64,000 nt of DNA from Clostridium fungisolvens (GCF_014193895.1 NZ_BLZR01000001.1:2914001-2978000), one strand, 5' to 3'. Shown: positions 45,016-53,926, counted from the stretch's first letter. Notes: a model not told the origin generated them from the letters alone. A program made the numbers and translations.

Positions 45016-45585
45016 TTATATGCTAACAAGTTCTTCTTTATAAATAACTTTTCCGTCTTTATCCAACCCCACAAGATACTTTGTATTTCTTGAATTACTA
45101 TCTTTATTCCAATTAAAGAGGAACATTCTGCTTTCATCTAACTGATACTTCGGTTCACTTATCTTATCTTCCCCTTCAATTAGAATAGTGGTTATTTTAG
45201 TATCGCTTACATAACCATAGACCTTCATAAACATCTCATTGTTCTTAGTGCTAGATCCACTCCAACTATAAGATACTTGCTTTGATGAATCTATAGGGTA
45301 CCCTCCTACTCCATCTCCTGGATACCATTTAATTAGTTCCTTTCTAACTGTATCTGCCGAAAACCAATCCTTATATCTACCTAAATATATTTTTTGTTTG
45401 CCTAAGTCTATCTCTTTTATTATCTTTGAAGGTCCATAGTGATACGTTCTCTCCGACAGTTCATGAGCTTTTAATGGAGAAAAGCTACCATATGATAGAA
45501 ATGAATATTTGTAGCATATGAATAGAAGTACTGTTGCTATACTCCATTCAATAATTACACTTATGCTTATCTTATTTATTTTCAT
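45016..45585 (-). CDS. Membrane-anchored hypothetical protein
   Basis: A 189-residue protein with one N-terminal membrane helix (about 8-27) and an external domain rich in strands. Noted segments are YHYGPSKIIKEIDLGKQKIYLGRYKDWFSADTVRKELIKWYPG and a C-terminal LVGLDKDGKVIYKEELVSI. I start at the ATG ending at 45585, ten bases after AAGGAG. It overlaps the end of the gene upstream (45572-46042) by 14 bases. Several clostridial genomes carry similar small anchored proteins with no known role; I do not recognise a domain. Confidence 0.6.
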   Translation of the reverse strand: MKINKISISVIIEWSIATVLLFICYKYSFLSYGSFSPLKAHELSERTYHYGPSKIIKEIDLGKQKIYLGRYKDWFSADTVRKELIKWYPGDGVGGYPIDSSKQVSYSWSGSSTKNNEMFMKVYGYVSDTKITTILIEGEDKISEPKYQLDESRMFLFNWNKDSNSRNTKYLVGLDKDGKVIYKEELVSI

Positions 45586-46042
45586 TGATATTCTTCTCCT
45601 TATCAAGTGAAATGGTCATTTCAGCCTTTCTATCATACCAGTCTAGTTTGAGAATTAAATATTTTGCATCTTCATCAATTCTTTCAACTTCCATAAGTTC
45701 ATCCTGTCCCCATATCTTACCTTTGTTTTCTCCACCCCTATACTGATATTTTTTCCCTTTATCATCAAATATATTAATTACATTAGTCGTAGAAAAAGAC
45801 CAACCTGGTTCGGAAGTTCTATATATAGATCTAATATAAGTTTTATCATCAGTGTTAATAATTCTTTTAATTGATACAGTATCATTGTCTATCTTCATAT
45901 CTTTGTTAACTTCAATTACCTGTGCTTTTTTCTGGTTCACCAGCTCTTTTAACTCTTTATCATAGTATTTGCTCTCAGGCAAATTAGTAAATATACCTAT
46001 GATAATTATAATGAGACAAATTATTGTTATTGGATTTTTCAA
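45572..46042 (-). CDS. Membrane-anchored hypothetical protein with a beta domain
   Basis: A 156-residue protein with one N-terminal helix (about 5-19) and an external part with alternating strands, for example VSIKRIINTDDKTYIRSIYRTSEPGWSF and AKYLILKLDWYDRKAEMTISL. The general style resembles the DUF4179/DUF5643 group of anchored proteins, but I am not sure. It overlaps the next gene (45016-45585) by 14 bases, so the two are co-expressed and may work together at the membrane surface. The region upstream, 46043-46557, holds no supported gene. Confidence 0.6.
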   Translation of the reverse strand: MKNPITIICLIIIIIGIFTNLPESKYYDKELKELVNQKKAQVIEVNKDMKIDNDTVSIKRIINTDDKTYIRSIYRTSEPGWSFSTTNVINIFDDKGKKYQYRGGENKGKIWGQDELMEVERIDEDAKYLILKLDWYDRKAEMTISLDKEKNINENK

Positions 46043-46557
46043 TAGTTTAATTTTTCTCCCCCCAAACCTCTATTAAAATAATTATATTAATATTATCTTT
46101 ATCCTTTTCTAATCCTCAAATCACACTAATTAAAGGCTTATTCACTCTTAAATTGAACTCTCACATGTTATTATAAGATAGTTTTAAAATAGATGGTTCA
46201 TCAACAATCGGTATATTAAAGTTCTAAATTCATCACTCTATTTTAGTACTTTAAATCTTAGAAATCATTTTGTTGATAAAATCATCGTTTACTATTATTA
46301 AATTACAATATATCCATATATTAGTATAATATCACATTTAGAATATAACTAGATTAATAGCATGTATTTTTATAAGAATTCTCTTAATTTTGAGTTAATT
46401 ATTTTCAATTTAAAGGTGGATATAATAGCAGTTGTCATTACTGCACAAAGGGGGATACCTTCTATTTTGTGAATAACCATTTTAATAACAAAAGATTTTT
46501 AGTAATCTCAAAGAGATTCTTATGACATTTAAAACAATATAAGGAACTGTATTAAGA

Positions 46558-46700
46558 AAATGTTGTTATTCTTTCAAAGGATACTTGTCCACATTTTACA
46601 TTATTAATTTAACTTTTTATCATTAAATCAAACCACTATGCCATATGTACAAGCTATCATTTTTATCACCAACATTTATTTAATACATAACTATAGGTAT
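46558..46700. repeat. Palindromic repeat, family C, copy with an insertion
   Basis: AAATGTTGTTATT on the left and ACAAGCTATC...ATCACCAACATTTATTTAATAC on the right match the arms and centre of the compact copy at 53730-53801, but about 70 extra bases lie between. A short plus-strand frame over the right part has no binding site and is taken as chance. Confidence 0.6.
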
Positions 46701-46778
46701 TTAAAATATCATTCATTACATCCGTTTCTTATCCAAGAAAAGCTGTTTACTGATATGAAATTTGCTTTAAGACGCAGG

Positions 46779-46811
46779 AAAAGGTATAGCAGAAACTCTG
46801 CTATACCTTTT
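46779..46811. terminator. Intrinsic terminator downstream of the ABC-F gene
   Basis: AAAAGGTATAGCAG (46779-46792) pairs perfectly with CTGCTATACCTTTT (46798-46811). It is 150 bp past the ABC-F stop codon and the most likely end of its transcript. Confidence 0.7.
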
Positions 46812-46961
46812 ATTTTCTTGAATTCTATAGTTTAATTTGAAATCCTATAACTTGTGGCTATACAGTGGGGATTTTTTCTACAATTAAAATTTGCTCTTCC
46901 AAGTCATAATAGCTACAAGTCATTTGGTCTAAGTCTGAAACCCACTTATATATACCAGCCA

Positions 46962-48440
46962 CTACAATCTTATAGTTTTAGTCGCCACGTTCTCACAAAA
47001 TGTAACATCATGCTCAACAAACAAGATTGTTGGTTCATATTCCATCAAGAGTTCTTCTATCTGCATACGTGAAATAACATCAATAAAGTTTAGTGGTTCA
47101 TCCCAAATATAAAGGTGCGCTCTATCGCATAGGCTTTTAGCTATTAACACCTTTTTCTTCTGCCCTCCACTAAAGTCTTCCATGTTCTTTTCAAACTGTT
47201 CTCTTGAAAAATCAAGCTTTCTAAGCATTGCTTTGAATAAGCTTTCATCTATAGAATTTTTCTCTGCATAAGCAGTAAGATTCCCCTGAAGTGATGAGGT
47301 ATCTTGAGAAACATAGGAAATTATCAGTTTATTATTCTTTCTCACAATACCTTCATGAGGGATATTTTCTCCATTTATCAATTTCAAGATACTTGATTTT
47401 CCACTGCCATTCTTTCCTTGAATTGCAACTCTTTCCCCTTGCTCAATGGTAAAGCTTATTTTTTCACACACAGTCTTGTTATCATAATGAATTGAAACCT
47501 CTGAAAGTTCCACAAGTTTTCTATCGTGAAAGGTAAGAGGAACTATTTTTAAGCTTTCATTGGATTCAATATTTTTAAGAAGCTTTGATTTTTCTTCAAT
47601 GGCATTCTGCTGTCTAGCCTCTATATTCTTAGCACGCTGCATCATTTTTGCAGCTTTGTGTCCAACATAACCTCTATCTATTTTACTTCCAGAATTAGTA
47701 GTTCCAAACTTACTACTCTCAACTTTATCAGACCAGATTGAGGAACGTTTTGCTGCTGCTGAAAGCCTATTAATGTCTTTCTTAAGCTTTTCATTTTCAG
47801 CCAGCTCAAAACCATCCTGCAATTCTTTATTTCTCCACCAGGAAGAAAAGTTGCCTTTTTGTATTTCAATATTGGTTTTATTTATAGCCAAGATATGATC
47901 AATACAGTTATCCAAAAAAGCTCTATCATGTGAAATCAAGATAAATCCCTTCTTCTTTTTAAGGTAATCACTTAATTTCTTTCTACCTTCAATATCTAAA
48001 TGATTCGTAGGCTCATCAATGAGCAAAAAGGAGTTTTCCTTTAAAAACATTGCAGCAAGCAGAGCCTTAGTCTGCTCTCCTTTAGATAGTGTGTAAAACT
48101 GCCTATATAAAGCATCATAGTCCATATCAAGCATAGACAATTCTTTTACTATCTCCCAATCCATTGAATTTGGACTGATTTCTCTTATAACATCAATGGT
48201 GAAATTCTCTTGGTCTTTAACTTCATAAGGAAAGTATTCAAAATTTACATTAGCTGAAATATTCCCTTTATATTCGTATTTTCCAAGAAGAAGATTTAAA
48301 AAAGTAGTCTTCCCTCTTCCATTCCTTCCGGTAAATCCTAACTTCCAATCAGTATCGATTTGAAAGCTTACATTTTCAAATATATTATCATAACTACCTT
48401 CATAAGCGAAGGTTAGATTAGTAACATTTATCATAGACAT
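46962..48440 (-). CDS. ABC-F ribosome-protection ATPase (Lsa-type)
   Basis: A soluble 492-residue protein with two ATPase domains and no membrane helices. First domain: Walker A GRNGRGKTT, signature LSKGEQTKA, Walker B LLIDEPTNHLD. Second: GKNGSGKSS, FSGGQKKK, LYIWDEPLNFID. The 80-residue linker between them (RSSIWSDKVESSKFG... to about residue 300) is of the antibiotic-resistance length. The start MSMINVTNLTFAYEGSYDNIFENVSF matches the Lsa/VmlR/CplR lineage, which protects ribosomes from lincosamides, pleuromutilins and streptogramin A. The drug range cannot be read from sequence. The long leader with short ORFs and terminators fits induction by such drugs. Confidence 0.88.
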   Translation of the reverse strand: MSMINVTNLTFAYEGSYDNIFENVSFQIDTDWKLGFTGRNGRGKTTFLNLLLGKYEYKGNISANVNFEYFPYEVKDQENFTIDVIREISPNSMDWEIVKELSMLDMDYDALYRQFYTLSKGEQTKALLAAMFLKENSFLLIDEPTNHLDIEGRKKLSDYLKKKKGFILISHDRAFLDNCIDHILAINKTNIEIQKGNFSSWWRNKELQDGFELAENEKLKKDINRLSAAAKRSSIWSDKVESSKFGTTNSGSKIDRGYVGHKAAKMMQRAKNIEARQQNAIEEKSKLLKNIESNESLKIVPLTFHDRKLVELSEVSIHYDNKTVCEKISFTIEQGERVAIQGKNGSGKSSILKLINGENIPHEGIVRKNNKLIISYVSQDTSSLQGNLTAYAEKNSIDESLFKAMLRKLDFSREQFEKNMEDFSGGQKKKVLIAKSLCDRAHLYIWDEPLNFIDVISRMQIEELLMEYEPTILFVEHDVTFCENVATKTIRL

Positions 48441-48603
48441 AGTATCGTCCTCCTCTGTAATTAAATCAGAAAAACCTCAAATCTAAAGCTATCTTTAAGA
48501 CTCTGTCCTAGCAATGGACAAAGTATAAAATGCAAGCAGATCTTAAGATCCTTCTTTTATAATGTTCTAAATAACAAAGTCGGAACAAAAGGCGACCTTG
48601 TTA

Positions 48604-48684
48604 TTACTCCATATCAGCGTCGCCAAAAGTAACCGGCTCTATATGGAGAATATCATGCGTTAGCAAAGTATCTTCAATTTTCAT
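48604..48684 (-). CDS. Leader peptide 2 (26 residues) upstream of the ABC-F gene
   Basis: The frame MKIEDTLLTHDILHIEPVTF... ends with two stop codons. ATG at 48684 follows AGGAGGAGG at optimal distance. It overlaps the segments GGCGAC and ATATGGAG that pair with other leader parts, so ribosomes held here would change the folding ahead of the ABC-F gene. Confidence 0.65.
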   Translation of the reverse strand: MKIEDTLLTHDILHIEPVTFGDADME

Positions 48685-48800
48685 TTTTAATCCTCCTCCT
48701 ATGCTTCTTACCATAAATATGATTTATAGCATTATCAATCTAATTTTAAGTTTTTTCATAGAATGTTTTACATTATCTATGCTAAAAAACAAAAAAATAA

Positions 48801-48831
48801 GAGCCGCAAGAAATTATCATTCTTACAGCTC
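48801..48831 (-). terminator. Leader terminator T2
   Basis: GAGCCGCAAGAA (48801-48812) pairs with TTCTTACAGCTC (48820-48831), with G-T pairs. On the minus strand TTATTTTTTT follows. It lies between the two leader ORFs and should end most transcripts when no drug is present. Confidence 0.75.
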
Positions 48832-48912
48832 ATAGATATACAAAGTTAGGCTAGGCAATAAAGCATAGCACAAAAGTATATGTTAAGAGAAAAAAGAATA
48901 ACTTTCTTGCAT

Positions 48913-48969
48913 AAAAAAGTACGACAAAAAACAGAATTACTCCGTTTATATTTGTGTCTGTTGTACTTT
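48913..48969 (-). terminator. Leader hairpin/terminator T1
   Basis: AAAGTACGACA (48916-48926) pairs with TGTTGTACTTT (48959-48969) with one mismatch, and a T6 run follows on the minus strand. It begins six bases after the six-residue leader ORF stop, a spacing that lets a stalled ribosome reach its base. Confidence 0.65.
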
Positions 48970-48974
48970 AAAAA

Positions 48975-48995
48975 TTAGCAAGAAAAATTATACAT
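48975..48995 (-). CDS. Leader peptide 1 (MYNFSC) upstream of the ABC-F gene
   Basis: ATG at 48995, five bases after GAGGTG, opens a six-codon ORF reading MYNFSC and then TAA. It is the first ORF of the leader, about 30 nucleotides from the predicted transcription start. Drug-induced stalling on such very short ORFs is the known trigger in related ABC-F leaders. Confidence 0.65.
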   Translation of the reverse strand: MYNFSC

Positions 48996-49026
48996 CTTTT
49001 CACCTCAAATTACGATTTTTCTTATT

Positions 49027-49055
49027 ATTCTACTCTTACACTTCAAGAATGTCAA
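49027..49055 (-). promoter_or_regulatory. Strong sigma-A promoter of the ABC-F leader
   Basis: On the minus strand a perfect TTGACA (49055-49050) is followed after exactly 17 bp by TAGAAT (49032-49027). The transcript would start near 49020. Region 49056-49290 beyond it has no supported gene. Confidence 0.8.
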
Positions 49056-49290
49056 CAGCAATTGCTTGGAGAAATATTACGCTTAATTATGTATACCCTA
49101 TTTCTACCATAAGAAACTATCAGCATTCTATTATTTATCATACATTTGAGACTGTTGTTAAAGTTAAGCAGTTTATTATCCAATACCTTATTAGTTTTAT
49201 TTTTTTAAGAACTGATAAAGGCTTAAAACTTTAACATATAACTAGTCTAGTATTTAGTGAAATTAAGCTTCGGCATAAATATTCCTTAGT

Positions 49291-49803
49291 TTAGTTATCA
49301 TTTCGTACTAAGGCCTTTTCAATCTGACCAAGAAAAATAGTATGGAATGTTGACATATCTTTATAATATTCTTTAAACAATTCCTGTGAATCAAAATTTT
49401 CCTTTTCTACATCAGTATGATAAACCTTTTTGCATACAAAAATCATTTTTGCCTCTTCAAAAATCACTGTATTTTCAAATGGAATTGGGTGTAACCCAGA
49501 CTCGGCCACTTTATCACACTCATTACCATGGACTTTCCCACAAACTTGTAAGGCTGGATGGTGTGGAATGTCAAAGAAAGACACCGTAAAGTAATCACTA
49601 TCCTTCAAAAACTCATAGGTATATCTATCAGGATGAGCGTATACCTGAATCATAGGTTTAAGAAAGAACTTTCCACACATAACACCTGTGACAGTCATCA
49701 TGTTAAATTCATCTCTTGTTCCAGCTGTTAAAAGTGCCCAATCATCTACTTTCTTAAAAGGATTAAAATCAAGTTCCTTTAAATTTATCTCTTCAAAATT
49801 CAT
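49291..49803 (-). CDS. Flavin reductase-like FMN-binding protein (flavoredoxin type)
   Basis: A 170-residue protein with the flavin reductase-like split barrel. It reads VDDWALLTAGTRDEFNMMTVTGVMCGKFFLKPMIQVYAHPDRYTYEFL, then DYFTVSFFD, a strong match to the flavoredoxin/FMN-binding group (…LlTaG…N.MT….G..W.kP…v.v.p.RyT…i). It likely binds FMN and passes electrons or reduces flavin or small molecules in the cytoplasm. ATG at 49803 follows a fair binding site. It stands alone; a family B repeat lies upstream. Confidence 0.85.
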   Translation of the reverse strand: MNFEEINLKELDFNPFKKVDDWALLTAGTRDEFNMMTVTGVMCGKFFLKPMIQVYAHPDRYTYEFLKDSDYFTVSFFDIPHHPALQVCGKVHGNECDKVAESGLHPIPFENTVIFEEAKMIFVCKKVYHTDVEKENFDSQELFKEYYKDMSTFHTIFLGQIEKALVRNDN

Positions 49804-49944
49804 TAAAATTACTCCTTTTACTTTTATATAATTCTTTTTTAGTTTATCTGTAACTAAAGGCTATGTTCAAACATCATGTTAAAACACAGCCTAATAAATC
49901 TGAGATTTTTGTGGTCCGGAAATTCCGTATCGCAAATTTCTTTT

Positions 49945-50046
49945 AAAGATGAACTACTTCGATCCGAAATCTATTTTTAAAACTCTCACGGGTTTTGGTG
50001 AGAGAATTTAAAAATAATAAGTTTTATTACGAAGTGGTTCATCTAT
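49945..50046. repeat. Palindromic repeat, family B, copy 8
   Basis: AAAGATGAACTACTTCGATC at the left pairs with TACGAAGTGGTTCATCT at the right; centre CTCTCACGGG/GGTGAGAG. It fills the gap between the flavin reductase gene and the end of the next gene upstream. Confidence 0.85.
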
Positions 50047-50065
50047 AACTACCCAAACTCCAAAA

Positions 50066-50554
50066 CTACTTATTCAATGTTTCTAACAGTTTATCATCAG
50101 GAAGTAATGGGCCAATTGGACCATAGCCTTCACCTTCAAAATCCATTTGATTACTCTTACTATCATTTTTATCCAAATCAAAATAAAGTTTAGTATAAGT
50201 AACAGTTCTCAATTCAGTAGGCTTAGCCGCATACTGAAAGGTCTGCTTCTCAGAATAATCAAACTCCAGTAACATTCCCTTCTTCTTTAAGTCATCTAGC
50301 ATGAATATACTTGGAGACATATCTTTAATTCCTTTAACTCTTTCATTAGTTATATTAAGAATAGAATAAAATCTATAGTCTGATTTAGTTAAAGTAACAT
50401 TACCATCTTTCTTATAATAGATAATACTATCCGGAGCTGCTATGCTTCTGTGTTCACTTACTTTAGCCGGAATATTCTGCTTCATTAGTAATGTACTAGC
50501 AATTATCACCAAAATCACTAATATTACTAATACAGTAGTTTTCTTTTTGTTCAT
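50066..50554 (-). CDS. Membrane-anchored hypothetical protein
   Basis: A 162-residue protein with an N-terminal membrane helix (about 7-24, VLVILVILVIIASTLL) and an external domain with strands such as DSIIYYKKDGNVTLTKSDYRFYSILNITNERV and TVTYTKLYFDLDKND. No motif of an enzyme is visible and I do not recognise the family. ATG at 50554 follows TAGGAGA. It is a single gene with a terminator upstream (50831-50866) and a family B repeat just downstream. Confidence 0.6.
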   Translation of the reverse strand: MNKKKTTVLVILVILVIIASTLLMKQNIPAKVSEHRSIAAPDSIIYYKKDGNVTLTKSDYRFYSILNITNERVKGIKDMSPSIFMLDDLKKKGMLLEFDYSEKQTFQYAAKPTELRTVTYTKLYFDLDKNDSKSNQMDFEGEGYGPIGPLLPDDKLLETLNK

Positions 50555-50830
50555 ATAATTTTCTCCTATTATTGGTACATCTTTAGAAAAAACTTTTTAT
50601 AATAAATATTCTACTACTAATTTTCCCTTTTTATCGCCTCGTTTTAGCATATATATCTTATTATCCTAAAATTATCATGCCATAGCTTTGCTTCTCTTAA
50701 GATAACACCTATTTTTTAATCACCAATTAAAATTGCAATATTCACCATTTTCATCCTACAATATATTCATATATTAGTAAACACTGCAACTACAGATCAA
50801 TAGATTTAGAAAGTAGTTTTCTTAAAGCAT

Positions 50831-50866
50831 AAAAGAGGCAGCTATAAAGATACAGCTGCCTTTTTT
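50831..50866. terminator. Bidirectional terminator
   Basis: AAAAGAGGCAGCT pairs with AGCTGCCTTTTTT (core 50837-50843 with 50854-50860), extended by AGCATAAAA/TTTTATGCT outside. It belongs to neither neighbour clearly; the J-domain gene ends 140 bp to the right on the minus strand. Confidence 0.7.
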
Positions 50867-50912
50867 ATGCTATTATTCTATTATTCAAAATTACCTTCTC
50901 GTAAGCTAATAT

Positions 50913-51003
50913 TGAATACTCCCTAATTTAAACATGCACAATAATTTTGACCTATTGAGGCTTTCAGGCATGTATAAATTAATTGTTAAGTTAGGAAGTT
51001 TAT
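50913..51003. repeat. Palindromic repeat, family A, decayed copy 3
   Basis: The right half AGGCATGTATAAATTAATTG TTAAGTTAGGAA follows family A closely; the left end (AATACTCCCTAATTTAAACATGC) is diverged. It lies directly at the stop codon of the J-domain protein gene. Confidence 0.65.
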
Positions 51004-51005
51004 AG

Positions 51006-52391
51006 CTACTTACCACAACACTTCTTATACTTTTTACCGCTTCCACAAGTACAAGGGTCATTTCTTCCTATCTTAGGTTCTTCTCTAACAAATGTAACTA
51101 CAGTATCATCATCAATGCCGCCTGGAGCTGATTGACCATCAGCAGAGTTATCTTCTTCACCTTTAAATAAATCTGGTGATCCGTTTATAAGTTCGAAGAA
51201 TCTATCACTATGCTTTTCATAACCTTTAAGCATCTTTCTTCTTTCACCATCATTAGCTGCTTTATCAAGGAAATCCCTAATCAAATCATAAAACTCAGGG
51301 TAAACCTTTCTAAGTCTTTGAATTGTAGCTTTAAAATCATCGTATTGAGATAATATTTGATATTCATTATAGTAAGCCATAGCATCTTTTCCGTCTTCGT
51401 CTAAATCTAAAACACTGTCTGGAAGCACTTCAAGCCCAATAAGAACACCTATTTCTTGCTTTATCTCATCATCATTACTCAATTTATCAAATAAGTCAGC
51501 ATACTTATTAAAGTTTTCTATTTCTTTCTTAGTATCTAACACATTTTCGTCCTGAGGCAAAATTATTATAGCTGCATCATTAAGCATTTTAGCCTCTTCA
51601 GCTCCACCTAACTGCATGAAATATCTTGATATATCACAAAGTATCCATGCTATATCTTCTTTAATTTTTGAGTTGTTTTGAGCAAGTACTACAAGCTTAT
51701 CAGTAAGATCGCTTATTAAAGAGTTCATTCCAAAGCTTATTTCTAGCATTATAAGCCTGAAATATAATGTAGCAATAAAGCTTATCTCCTTTTGGGCCTC
51801 TAGAGATTTTTCAATAGTCTTCTTAGCCTCATCATAATTTTCATCCTTTGTATGAGCATCGCAAAGCCCAATCCATAAAGATATATTATCAACATCTAGT
51901 TCTAAGGCTCTTTCATAGGCCTTTATTGCCTTCTTCTGCCATCCTCTAATATGGTATGAATTAGCAAGATAACCTGAAAAAGCTGCATTTTCAGGCTCTT
52001 CCTTTGCAAGTTCTTCGTAAAGCTTTATAGCTTTCCCACTATTATTATTCTTCAAATAACCTTCAGCCAAAAGAGCTCTTACAATTAGTAGCTTAGGATT
52101 ATCTTTTAATATTTCCTCAAGGATCTTAACAGCGGAGCCTAGTTCTCCTTCTTTGATCAAATCACTTGCCTTTTCATACTTTTCTTTTATCTCATTAGAC
52201 ATAAGAACAACTTCATCATATTCAGTCCTTGTCCTATGGTTACTTAAAACTTCATAAGCACTTCTGATGTCCATAAATTCTACTTCATATCTATCAAAAG
52301 GAAATTTTCTTGCAGCTGCAAAATATGCTCCCTTTATTTCTTCCTTTGTAGATTGTTTTTCTAATTCTAAAATTCCATAAAAATCTTTCAC
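51006..52391 (-). CDS. J-domain, TPR and SEC-C motif protein
   Basis: The 461-residue protein begins with a J domain ([30 protein letters not shown]... about 1-62). The HPD tripeptide needed to stimulate Hsp70 is replaced by PFD in [10 protein letters not shown]. Then come five or six TPR repeats (about 70-290; for example [28 protein letters not shown]) and a helical region. It ends with the zinc-binding SEC-C motif [22 protein letters not shown] tails often bind ribosomes or SecB-like clients, so a chaperone or ribosome-associated role is possible. GTG start at 52391 follows AAAGGTTG, a modest site. It stands alone. Confidence 0.8.
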   Translation of the reverse strand: MKDFYGILELEKQSTKEEIKGAYFAAARKFPFDRYEVEFMDIRSAYEVLSNHRTRTEYDEVVLMSNEIKEKYEKASDLIKEGELGSAVKILEEILKDNPKLLIVRALLAEGYLKNNNSGKAIKLYEELAKEEPENAAFSGYLANSYHIRGWQKKAIKAYERALELDVDNISLWIGLCDAHTKDENYDEAKKTIEKSLEAQKEISFIATLYFRLIMLEISFGMNSLISDLTDKLVVLAQNNSKIKEDIAWILCDISRYFMQLGGAEEAKMLNDAAIIILPQDENVLDTKKEIENFNKYADLFDKLSNDDEIKQEIGVLIGLEVLPDSVLDLDEDGKDAMAYYNEYQILSQYDDFKATIQRLRKVYPEFYDLIRDFLDKAANDGERRKMLKGYEKHSDRFFELINGSPDLFKGEEDNSADGQSAPGGIDDDTVVTFVREEPKIGRNDPCTCGSGKKYKKCCGK

Positions 52392-52424
52392 TTACTTCAA
52401 CCTTTCTAGACCAGGGTTTATGCT

Positions 52425-52520
52425 ATAAGATTCCATTACGAAAACTTAAGTAATGCATGTTCGAAAATAATACACCTATAACTTTTAGCATTAATTACTT
52501 AATACTTGAATTTGGATTTC
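52425..52520. repeat. Palindromic repeat, family A, copy 4
   Basis: The block runs from GATTCCATTACGAAAACTTA to ACTTGAATTTGGATTTC; the left part ACGAAAACTTAAGTAATGCATGTTCGAAAA is close to the copy at 656-783. Region 52521-53019 beyond it is AT-rich and without a gene; it carries the leader of the TetR gene. Confidence 0.65.
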
Positions 52521-53019
52521 TACAAAGATGTACGTCATCAATCTGAAAACCATTTTTACACATGCACAAATCAAACTTTCGCAAAGTAACCCTCTAAATC
52601 CTTTTGTTCTTTTAAAAAATTAGCCCTTTCTATTATACATAATTTTTCAAAAAAGCAAAGAAATAATGTGGAAATTGTATTAATTTTTACAAGCACATCC
52701 GTTTAGTTGTCTCTTCTTTTAATTGCTTTTGTCATGGATTTTCATATAAATTTTGACCAAATCAAAATTTTATTTAATACAAATTTAAATGCACATTGTT
52801 ATGTAATATAGCTAACATTCTCCATAAGCTATATAATATATTGTAAGTGCTTGACTCAAATTTTTTGCTTATCAAAACCTATAAACTAATAAACTTCTGG
52901 CACTTGCTTTTTGTTTTTATTTAAAACTTTTATTAATCTAGACATTTTAATCGTATATTATTAAAAAGATGTATTTCTTTTTCATTATATTTATAGTGAC
53001 TCAGAATCGGAGGGAACAC

Positions 53020-53586
53020 ATGGCACAAACAACTAAGAAAGCACTTGCTGCGTCGTTAAAAAAGTTATTATCGCAAAAGCCTATGGATAAAATCACTATC
53101 ATTGATATTGTAGAAGACTGTGAAGTTAATAGACAAACCTTCTATTATCACTTTAAAGACATATATGATCTTGTTGAATGGATTTATACTAATGAAGCTT
53201 CGCAGGCCCTTGGAGGAAAAAAGACATATGATACCTGGCAGCAGGGATTTATGCAAATATTTGATTACGTGTCTAAAAATAAGGATTTTGTATTAAATAC
53301 ATATCATTCCCTTAATCGAGAACACTTAGAAAATTACCTTTATAGCGAAACTTATAATCTGTTACTAGGTGTTGTAGAAGAAAAAGCTAGTGGTATCACT
53401 GTAAGAAATGATGATAAGGCGTTTATAGCCCATTTTTATAAATATGCCTTTGTAGGCCTTATGCTTGAGTGGATTGGTAAAGGTATGAAAGATGACCCAT
53501 CTGCTATTATAGCCAGAGTAAATATTTTAATATACGGCAGTATAGCCAAGGCGCTTGAAAACTTTAGAACTAATAATCATATTTAG
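53020..53586 (+). CDS. TetR-family transcriptional regulator (DhaS-like)
   Basis: The 188-residue protein begins MAQTTKKALAASLKKLLSQKPMDKITIIDIVEDCEVNRQTFYYHFKDIYDLVEWIY, a TetR helix-turn-helix with the NRQTFYYHFKD recognition helix of the group that includes DhaS. The C-terminal ligand domain (about 75-185) is of the same short type. I start at ATG 53020, preceded by GGAGGGAACAC; a longer frame from 52969 has no site. DhaS activates dihydroxyacetone kinase genes, but no such genes are nearby, so the target is unknown. Confidence 0.85.
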   Translation: MAQTTKKALAASLKKLLSQKPMDKITIIDIVEDCEVNRQTFYYHFKDIYDLVEWIYTNEASQALGGKKTYDTWQQGFMQIFDYVSKNKDFVLNTYHSLNREHLENYLYSETYNLLLGVVEEKASGITVRNDDKAFIAHFYKYAFVGLMLEWIGKGMKDDPSAIIARVNILIYGSIAKALENFRTNNHI

Positions 53587-53729
53587 AATTTAGCTTATCT
53601 CTATAATTACTAAATAGCTTGTAGCTTAAATTATTATATTACTCACTACCTCTCAAAATGCAATATAAATAATCAAAAAGACCTGCTTCTGTGTAAGTAT
53701 ATAACTAACATGAAAAATCTACTGGCTAA

Positions 53730-53801
53730 ATGTATTAAATAAATGTTGTTATTTTGTAGGACAAGCTATCCTATATAATCACCAACATTTATTTAATACA
53801 T
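53730..53801. repeat. Palindromic repeat, family C, compact copy
   Basis: ATGTATTAAATAAATGTTG (53730-53748) pairs perfectly, 19 of 19, with CAACATTTATTTAATACAT (53783-53801). The centre GTAGGACAAGCTATCCTAT forms a second small stem. A related copy with an insertion is at 46558-46700. It lies between convergent genes and may act as a terminator-like hairpin. Confidence 0.8.
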
Positions 53802-53837
53802 AACTATATAGAAATAAAAAGGTTCAATAAAACGAAC

Positions 53838-53925
53838 TTATTCAATATTCTCAGGCTTTATTCCAGCTGCTTCTTGAAGTTTTTGGTACAACATATGAGC
53901 ATCTCTTTTTACTCCTCTTTGCTTT
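53838..53925 (-). pseudogene. Possible remnant of a gene's 3' end
   Basis: Just past the PepF stop codon a different frame reads IEKQRGVKRDAHMLYQKLQEAAGIKPENIE and then stops. The composition is protein-like (an amphipathic helix and a typical end) but there is no start codon or binding site. I do not recognise the parent gene. A short hairpin AAGTTC/GAACCTT with T run follows at 53838-53810, and may be the PepF terminator. Confidence 0.35.
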
Positions 53926-53926
53926 T

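Larger units (their letters stand above)
48441..49020 (-). promoter_or_regulatory. Long attenuator leader of the ABC-F gene
   Basis: From the promoter at 49055-49027 to the ABC-F start there are about 580 nucleotides. In transcript order come a six-residue ORF (48995-48975), a hairpin with T run (48969-48913), a second strong terminator (48831-48801), a 26-residue ORF (48684-48604), and a set of alternative stems: CTCCATAT/ATATGGAG, GGCGAC/GTCGCC, and AATAACAAGGTCG/CGACTTTGTTATT, which share bases and cannot all form. A last stem (CTTTGTCC/GGACAGAG) is near the gene. This layout fits ribosome-stalling attenuation seen for vmlR, lmo0919 and erm genes. Confidence 0.75.

Noticed and set aside
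46638..46835. 65-codon plus-strand ORF
   Set aside because: It covers the right arm of a family C repeat and a terminator, and has no binding site.
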